From the NCBI RefSeq assembly GCF_025060755.1, contig NZ_JANYUY010000070.1, forward strand, positions 1 to 37,259: a stretch of DNA of 37,259 bases. Direction: 5' to 3'. The notes below the pieces were generated by a model. The model searched no databases, was not told the DNA's origin, and saw only the letters and a program-made list of their open reading frames with translations. This DNA comes from Paenibacillus doosanensis. GTDB lineage: Bacteria; Bacillota; Bacilli; Paenibacillales; NBRC-103111. Shown piece by piece: positions 33,021 to 37,259 of this stretch (the stretch's first letter is position 1; each line of letters begins with the position of its first letter). A program made the translations under genes and the position numbers.

Positions 33021-33985
33021 CACAGGCTTTGAATAAGCCCGGGCTGCTCGTGCTTGTCGGACCGACCGCGGTAGGCAAGACGAAGCTCAGCCTAAGGCTG
33101 GCGGCGGAATACGGGGCGGAGATTATCTCCGGCGATTCCATGCAGGTGTACCGGGGAATGGATATCGGCACGGCCAAGGCTACTTCGCAGGAGCGGGAAC
33201 TGGTCCCGCACCATCTGATCGATATTCACGAACCGGATCACCCGTTTTCCGCAGCCGAGTTTCAGGAAAAAGCGCGGGAGAAGATCGCCGGCATTCACGC
33301 GCGGGGGAAGCTTCCTTTTATCGTCGGCGGCACCGGACTCTATGTGGAATCCGTCTGCTATGATTATCAGTTCAGCGAGAGCGGGTCGGATGAGGAGTTT
33401 CGCGAGGCGCAGCGGCTGTACGCCGAAGCGCACGGCAACGAGGCGCTCCTGGAGAGGCTTCGGGAGGTGGACCCGGAATCGGCGCTGCGGCTTCATGCCA
33501 ACGATCAGCGGCGCATTATCCGCGCCCTGGAAATTTTTCATCTGACCGGAGAACGGCTTTCCGAGCAGCTGAAGGTACAGAAAAAACAATCGCCTTACGA
33601 ACTGTGTATCATCGGGTTGACAATGGACAGAGCTTTACTATATAAACGTATTGAAGAGCGAATTGATCTGATGATGGAACAGGGACTCGTAGACGAGGTC
33701 CGCAAGCTGCAAGAGCATGGCTACGGACGGCAGCACATCTCGATGCAGGGGCTCGGTTACAAGGAGATTCTCGCGTATTTGGAAGGCGGAGTATCGCTGG
33801 AGGAAGCGGTGGTTCTGCTGAAGCGGGATACGCGCCACTTTGCCAAGCGCCAGCTTTCGTGGTTTCGCCACATGAAAGATATCGAGTGGGTGGACGTCAC
33901 CAATATGGAAAATTTTTCTGCCCACTTGGAACAGATTCATGCTATAATAGCAGATAAGCTAAAAATCGAACGTCAATTTATTTGA
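33017..33985 (+). CDS. miaA: tRNA dimethylallyltransferase MiaA
   Basis: A 322-residue enzyme that transfers a dimethylallyl group to adenine 37 of tRNAs reading UNN codons. It has the P-loop GPTAVGKT (15-22), [26 protein letters not shown], the FIVGGTGLY block, and QGLGYKE with RQLSWFRH near the C-terminus, all diagnostic of MiaA. The GTG start overlaps the methyltransferase stop (GTGA). The extended -10 for hfq lies inside its 3' end. Confidence 0.96.
   Translation: MTQALNKPGLLVLVGPTAVGKTKLSLRLAAEYGAEIISGDSMQVYRGMDIGTAKATSQERELVPHHLIDIHEPDHPFSAAEFQEKAREKIAGIHARGKLPFIVGGTGLYVESVCYDYQFSESGSDEEFREAQRLYAEAHGNEALLERLREVDPESALRLHANDQRRIIRALEIFHLTGERLSEQLKVQKKQSPYELCIIGLTMDRALLYKRIEERIDLMMEQGLVDEVRKLQEHGYGRQHISMQGLGYKEILAYLEGGVSLEEAVVLLKRDTRHFAKRQLSWFRHMKDIEWVDVTNMENFSAHLEQIHAIIADKLKIERQFI
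33940..33948 (+). promoter_or_regulatory. extended -10 promoter candidate for hfq
   Basis: TGCTATAAT (TGn plus perfect TATAAT) lies in the last codons of miaA, 48 nt before hfq. No good -35 is present. Confidence 0.5.
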
Positions 33986-33996
33986 GGGGGCCCATG

Positions 33997-34233
33997 ATGA
34001 ACAAATCGATTAACATTCAGGACACATTTTTGAACCAGCTGCGCAAGGAAAACATCCCGGTAACCGTCTATCTGACCAATGGGTTTCAAATCCGCGGAGT
34101 CATCCGTGCGTTCGATAATTTCACGATTATCATCGATAGCGAAGGCCGTCAGCAAATGGTATACAAGCATGCGATTTCGACCTTTAAGCCGCAGCGTTCC
34201 GTTTCGCTTATGCAAGACAACAGCGAAGGCTAA
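33997..34233 (+). CDS. hfq: RNA chaperone Hfq
   Basis: A 78-residue Sm-like RNA-binding protein that forms hexamers. The N-terminal [19 protein letters not shown], Sm1 block [12 protein letters not shown] with FDNFTIII, and the Sm2 YKHAISTF are all present. ATG 33997 follows GAGGGGG by 6 nt; an ATG three bases earlier would add one Met. It lies 11 nt after miaA, the same neighbour as in many bacteria. A terminator follows at 34312. Confidence 0.97.
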   Translation: MNKSINIQDTFLNQLRKENIPVTVYLTNGFQIRGVIRAFDNFTIIIDSEGRQQMVYKHAISTFKPQRSVSLMQDNSEG

Positions 34234-34311
34234 ACCGAGTCATGGATGGCGGGACGAAGAGGAAGTGCAACATTTTCGCTCAACATACCGTCTAATTTCA
34301 TAACGTCCATA

Positions 34312-34343
34312 AGAGCAACCCGATCCCTTAGGGTTGTTCTTTT
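34312..34343 (+). terminator. intrinsic terminator after hfq
   Basis: 10-bp stem (34312-34321 with 34331-34340, one G-U pair), 9-nt loop and TTT then C. It ends the mutS to hfq cluster. Confidence 0.8.
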
Positions 34344-34561
34344 CGTTAGCGCGCGAGCAAGGGATATTTCCTAATGTCAATCGATCGATGCCGAACCGGT
34401 CGCCCGGAGGAGATCGGACAGCGTTAGAGAAGCGACCCGGATGGCGCGCTTGAAACCGGCATCCGTTTGTAACGTAAGTTTGTAGAAGACCGGTGGGGAA
34501 ATTGGTTTTCGCAGCCGGCGAGAATCTACCGGACTTAAGAGAGTAAGAGGTGACAGAGAGA
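34344..34561 (+). other. leader region of the penicillin-binding protein gene
   Basis: Between the hfq terminator and the PBP start there is no gene. The stretch has one self-complementary pair, CCGGTCGC (34396-34403) with GCGACCCGG (34432-34440, one bulge). AAGAGGTG (34545-34552) is the ribosome binding site. I found no clear promoter or known riboswitch. Confidence 0.35.
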
Positions 34562-37259
34562 ATGCCTACTGAAAAAAAATCGCCTTCCAAAAGCACAGGA
34601 AAACCGAAAGCAAAGACGAAGACCAAGAAGAAAAAAAGCAAATTCAGCGCAGGCAAAGCGTTCATGTTTACGTTCATCGCAGCGGTCCTGGCCTTGATAT
34701 GCGCATTAGGCGTCTATATTTTCATCATTATTAACGGCGAAAAGCTGCTCAAGGAAAACATCAACAAGCTGGATATGGACGAAGCTTCGCATATTTACGA
34801 CAATTCCGGCAGCGAAGTGGCGACCCTGATGAAGGAGAACCGGGAAATCGTCAAGCCGGAGGAAATTCCGCAAAAGCTGAAGGAAGCTTTCATCGCGACG
34901 GAGGACCGGCGATTCGGCCAGCACTCGGGAATCGACTTTCTCGGGATCGGGCGCGCGCTGGTGAAGGACGTCGTCGCCCGCAGCGCCGTCGAAGGCGGCA
35001 GCACGATTACGCAGCAGCTCGCCAAAAACGTCTTTTTGACGGCGGATAAGACGTTCTTCCGCAAAGCGACCGAAATGTCGATCGCGGTGGCGTTGGAGAA
35101 CAATTATTCCAAAGATGAAATTTTGACGATGTATATGAACCGGATCTTTTTCGGCAACCGTTCCTTCGGGATCAAGGTGGCCGCCAAAAAATATTTTAAC
35201 GTATCCGATCTAAGCAAGCTGAAGCTGTGGCAGATGGCCACGCTCGCAGCGATACCGAAGGCGCCGAGCACGTATAACCCGATCTCGAACCCGGAGAAAT
35301 CCAAGGAGCGCCGCAGCGTCGTTCTAAGGCTGATGCAGGATCAGGGATATATTACCGAAGCGGAACGCCTTGAGGCGGAAGCCGTAGAATATACGCCGCC
35401 CGAGGTGCCGAAGACAAGCTCTAACGATTACTTGACTTATCTCGATTATGTTCTTGAAGAAGCGAACGACATGTACGGCTTGTCCGAAGACGATGTGCTG
35501 ACGAACGGCTACAAAATTTATACGACGATGGACGCCACCGCGCAAAAAGTGATGGAGCAGACGTTTGCGAACGACAAGTTTTTCCAAAAGGACGGTCCCG
35601 AGCAAAAGATGCAGGGCGCCATGGCGATTGTTAACAATGAAGACGGCGGTCTGATCGGGATTATCGGCGGACGGGATTATGTGGCCCGCGGCTTAGACCG
35701 GGCGACGATTCCGCAGCAGCCCGGCTCCTCGATCAAGCCTATCGTAGTGTACGCTCCGGCTATCGAGAGCGGCAAATATACGCCTTACAGTATGCTGCAG
35801 GATAAGCAAGTATCCTATAGCGGATACTCGCCGCGAAATTATGACGGCGTATACCAAGGGCAGGTGACCATGTTCGATGCCGTCAAGCGTTCGATTAATG
35901 CGCCGGCGATTTGGCTGCTGAATGAAATTACGGTCAAAAAAGGAATGGATTTCGCGATTAATATGGGCATTCCGCTCGATCCGGTCAAGGACCGGAACTT
36001 GGCGATCGCGCTCGGGGGGCTGACCAATGGGGCGACTCCGCTGCAAATGGCGACGGCCTATGCCGCTTTTGCCAACAACGGGTATTTGAACAAAGCCCAT
36101 GCGATTACGAAGATTTTGGACGACAAAGGGCAGGAATTATATGCGTTCAAGCAGGAACGCAAATCGGTCATGAGTCCGAAGACGGCTTATTATATGACAC
36201 AGCTGATGGAAGCGGTCGTCGGACCTGGAGGTACGGGCGCGGCCGCGAGCTTCGAACGCCCTGTAGCGGGCAAGACGGGCTCGACGCAGAACGTCATCAA
36301 GGGCTTGGAAAAATACAACCGCGACCTGTGGTTTACCGGCTATACGCCGGAGTGGAGCGCGGCCGTATGGATCGGCTTCGACAAAGCGGACGCCAAGCAT
36401 TACGTTACGATGAGCAGCGGAGCGCCGGCTGTCATCTTCAAAGAAGTGATGCAGAAAGCGCTGGCCAACAAACCGATGACGCAGTTCACCAAGCCGGATA
36501 ATGTGCCTGAACTCGGCGCTCCGCCGAAGACGGCCGCCGATTTGAAGGCGGAGTACGTCAAGGACACCCGTTCGGTGCTGCTGAACTGGTCGAGCGCGGG
36601 CGACAATATTTCCTATCAAATTTTCCGCAAGGAAGATAAGGATAAGGATTTTCCGTCCGAACCGATGCTGACGACTTCGGTAACCGAGGTCAGGGATATT
36701 ACGGTGAAGCCGGGAACGACGTATCAGTATGTCGTCGTTCCGCTGAATACGGAGAGCGGAACGGCCGGCGCGCAGTCGAACGCGGCAAGCGTCACGGTGC
36801 CGGCGGACAGCGGCGCGGACGGTGTCGCGCCCGGCCAGCCAGGTCAGAACGGCCAGAACGGTCAGAACGGTCAGAACGGTCAGGGGGGCCAACAGGGCCA
36901 AAATGGGCAGAACCCAGGCGGCCAGCAAGGCGGTCAAGGCCAGAATGGCCAGCAGGGCTCCGGAGGCGGCACGAATGGTCAGCCGGGCCAAGGCCAAGGC
37001 GGCAAGCAGGGACAGACGGGGGGCGCCGGCAGCAGCGGCAACGGCGGCGCCGGCGCGCCGGGCCAAGGCAGTACGGGCGGTCAGCAGGGCCAAGGCCAAG
37101 GCAGCCCGAACGGCTCTCAGCCGGGCGGTCAGCAAAGCAAGCCCGGCGGCAGCAACAACGGCGGTGCCGCAGGCAGCGGCACCGGAAGCACGGGTGCCGG
37201 CAGCGGCGCCGGCACGACGGACCCTGGTACCGCGCCGGGCGGCGGTACCGGAGGCGGCA
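34562..37259 (+). CDS. class A penicillin-binding protein PBP1A family, 3' end cut by window
   Basis: At least 899 residues without a stop to the window edge. A basic cytoplasmic tail (1-33, many Lys) precedes one membrane helix (about 35-58). The glycosyltransferase domain has catalytic Glu114 in EDRRFGQHSG and GGSTITQQLAKN. The transpeptidase has nucleophile Ser389 and Lys392 in SSIK, SIN at 444-446 and KTGS at 571-574. A fibronectin-III-like domain (about 655-745) follows, then a Gly/Gln/Asn/Ser/Pro-rich tail. The enzyme polymerises glycan strands and crosslinks peptides in cell wall synthesis. The start has AAGAGGTG 9 nt upstream. Confidence 0.95.
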   Translation, partial: MPTEKKSPSKSTGKPKAKTKTKKKKSKFSAGKAFMFTFIAAVLALICALGVYIFIIINGEKLLKENINKLDMDEASHIYDNSGSEVATLMKENREIVKPEEIPQKLKEAFIATEDRRFGQHSGIDFLGIGRALVKDVVARSAVEGGSTITQQLAKNVFLTADKTFFRKATEMSIAVALENNYSKDEILTMYMNRIFFGNRSFGIKVAAKKYFNVSDLSKLKLWQMATLAAIPKAPSTYNPISNPEKSKERRSVVLRLMQDQGYITEAERLEAEAVEYTPPEVPKTSSNDYLTYLDYVLEEANDMYGLSEDDVLTNGYKIYTTMDATAQKVMEQTFANDKFFQKDGPEQKMQGAMAIVNNEDGGLIGIIGGRDYVARGLDRATIPQQPGSSIKPIVVYAPAIESGKYTPYSMLQDKQVSYSGYSPRNYDGVYQGQVTMFDAVKRSINAPAIWLLNEITVKKGMDFAINMGIPLDPVKDRNLAIALGGLTNGATPLQMATAYAAFANNGYLNKAHAITKILDDKGQELYAFKQERKSVMSPKTAYYMTQLMEAVVGPGGTGAAASFERPVAGKTGSTQNVIKGLEKYNRDLWFTGYTPEWSAAVWIGFDKADAKHYVTMSSGAPAVIFKEVMQKALANKPMTQFTKPDNVPELGAPPKTAADLKAEYVKDTRSVLLNWSSAGDNISYQIFRKEDKDKDFPSEPMLTTSVTEVRDITVKPGTTYQYVVVPLNTESGTAGAQSNAASVTVPADSGADGVAPGQPGQNGQNGQNGQNGQGGQQGQNGQNPGGQQGGQGQNGQQGSGGGTNGQPGQGQGGKQGQTGGAGSSGNGGAGAPGQGSTGGQQGQGQGSPNGSQPGGQQSKPGGSNNGGAAGSGTGSTGAGSGAGTTDPGTAPGGGTGGG
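36842..36883 (+). repeat. in-frame 9-bp repeats in the PBP tail
   Basis: A GGTCAGAAC-type unit (Gly-Gln-Asn) is repeated four full times plus six bases, with one synonymous change. Looser GQ/NG-rich repeats continue to the window end. Unit length is a multiple of three, so gain or loss of units keeps the frame. Confidence 0.85.

Noticed and set aside
36842-36883. tandem repeats resembling a CRISPR or phase-variation tract
   Set aside because: They are short in-frame codon repeats inside a protein tail with no spacers. Unit length of 9 cannot switch the frame.

Overview
The window looks like chromosome from an endospore-forming, fairly GC-rich Firmicute, most likely of the Paenibacillaceae. 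The reasons are the spore-coat gene cotE next to mutS-mutL-miaA-hfq, strong AGGAGG-type ribosome binding sites, Bacillus-type families (YyaL, YxcD, YqkB, YpwA, YqjA-like) and coding GC well above that of Bacillus subtilis. There are no rRNAs, tRNAs, CRISPR arrays or intact insertion sequences.

Layout. (1) 1-2324: a YyaL-type thioredoxin-fold gene split by a 40-nt insert at 359-398. The insert starts with a UAG stop inside a cUUCGg-capped hairpin, directly before the catalytic CxxC. (2) 2609-5635: a cobalamin riboswitch with a terminator platform, then the cobalt ECF transporter cbiMNQO, whose genes all overlap by 4 nt. (3) 5841-8687, minus strand: a secreted GH18 hydrolase with six N-terminal repeats, a YxcD-like protein and a small membrane protein. 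(4) 8844-12247: a DUF309 gene fused by overlap to an OmpR-type two-component system, then a lipoprotein. (5) 12429-15098: beta-carbonic anhydrase, a HesB/YqkB protein and an M32 carboxypeptidase. (6) 15183-18252: a Fur-controlled ferri-siderophore permease/ATPase operon with no binding protein. (7) 18433-21367: a folded-looking leader and a complete SsuABC/NitT-type ABC transporter. (8) 21607-23304: an aromatic-acid-exporter-like protein and two decaying minus-strand remnants (MFS transporter, possible ROK protein). (9) 23386-34233: cotE under a sigma-E-like promoter, a phiEco32-like amidoligase, mutS, an S41 protease, mutL, a methyltransferase, miaA and hfq. (10) 34562 to the right edge: a class A penicillin-binding protein with a FN3-like domain and a long Gly/Gln/Asn tail, cut by the window end.

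How the genes work together. The cobalt transporter is controlled by the cobalamin riboswitch, so Co2+ import follows B12 status. The Fur boxes tie siderophore uptake to iron limitation. MutS and MutL form the mismatch repair core, with MiaA and Hfq as RNA-modification and RNA-chaperone neighbours. CotE builds the outer spore coat.

The most unusual observation is the 40-nt gap in the YyaL-like gene. Its parts (Ser codon, immediate UAG in a UUCG hairpin, purine-rich Shine-Dalgarno-like stretch, Ser triplet, perfect resumption of the conserved protein) parallel the translational bypass of phage T4 gene 60. A plain inactivating insertion, or re-initiation at GTG 393, remain real alternatives. 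Function and family calls come from reading the sequence and from memory of families; no database search was run.
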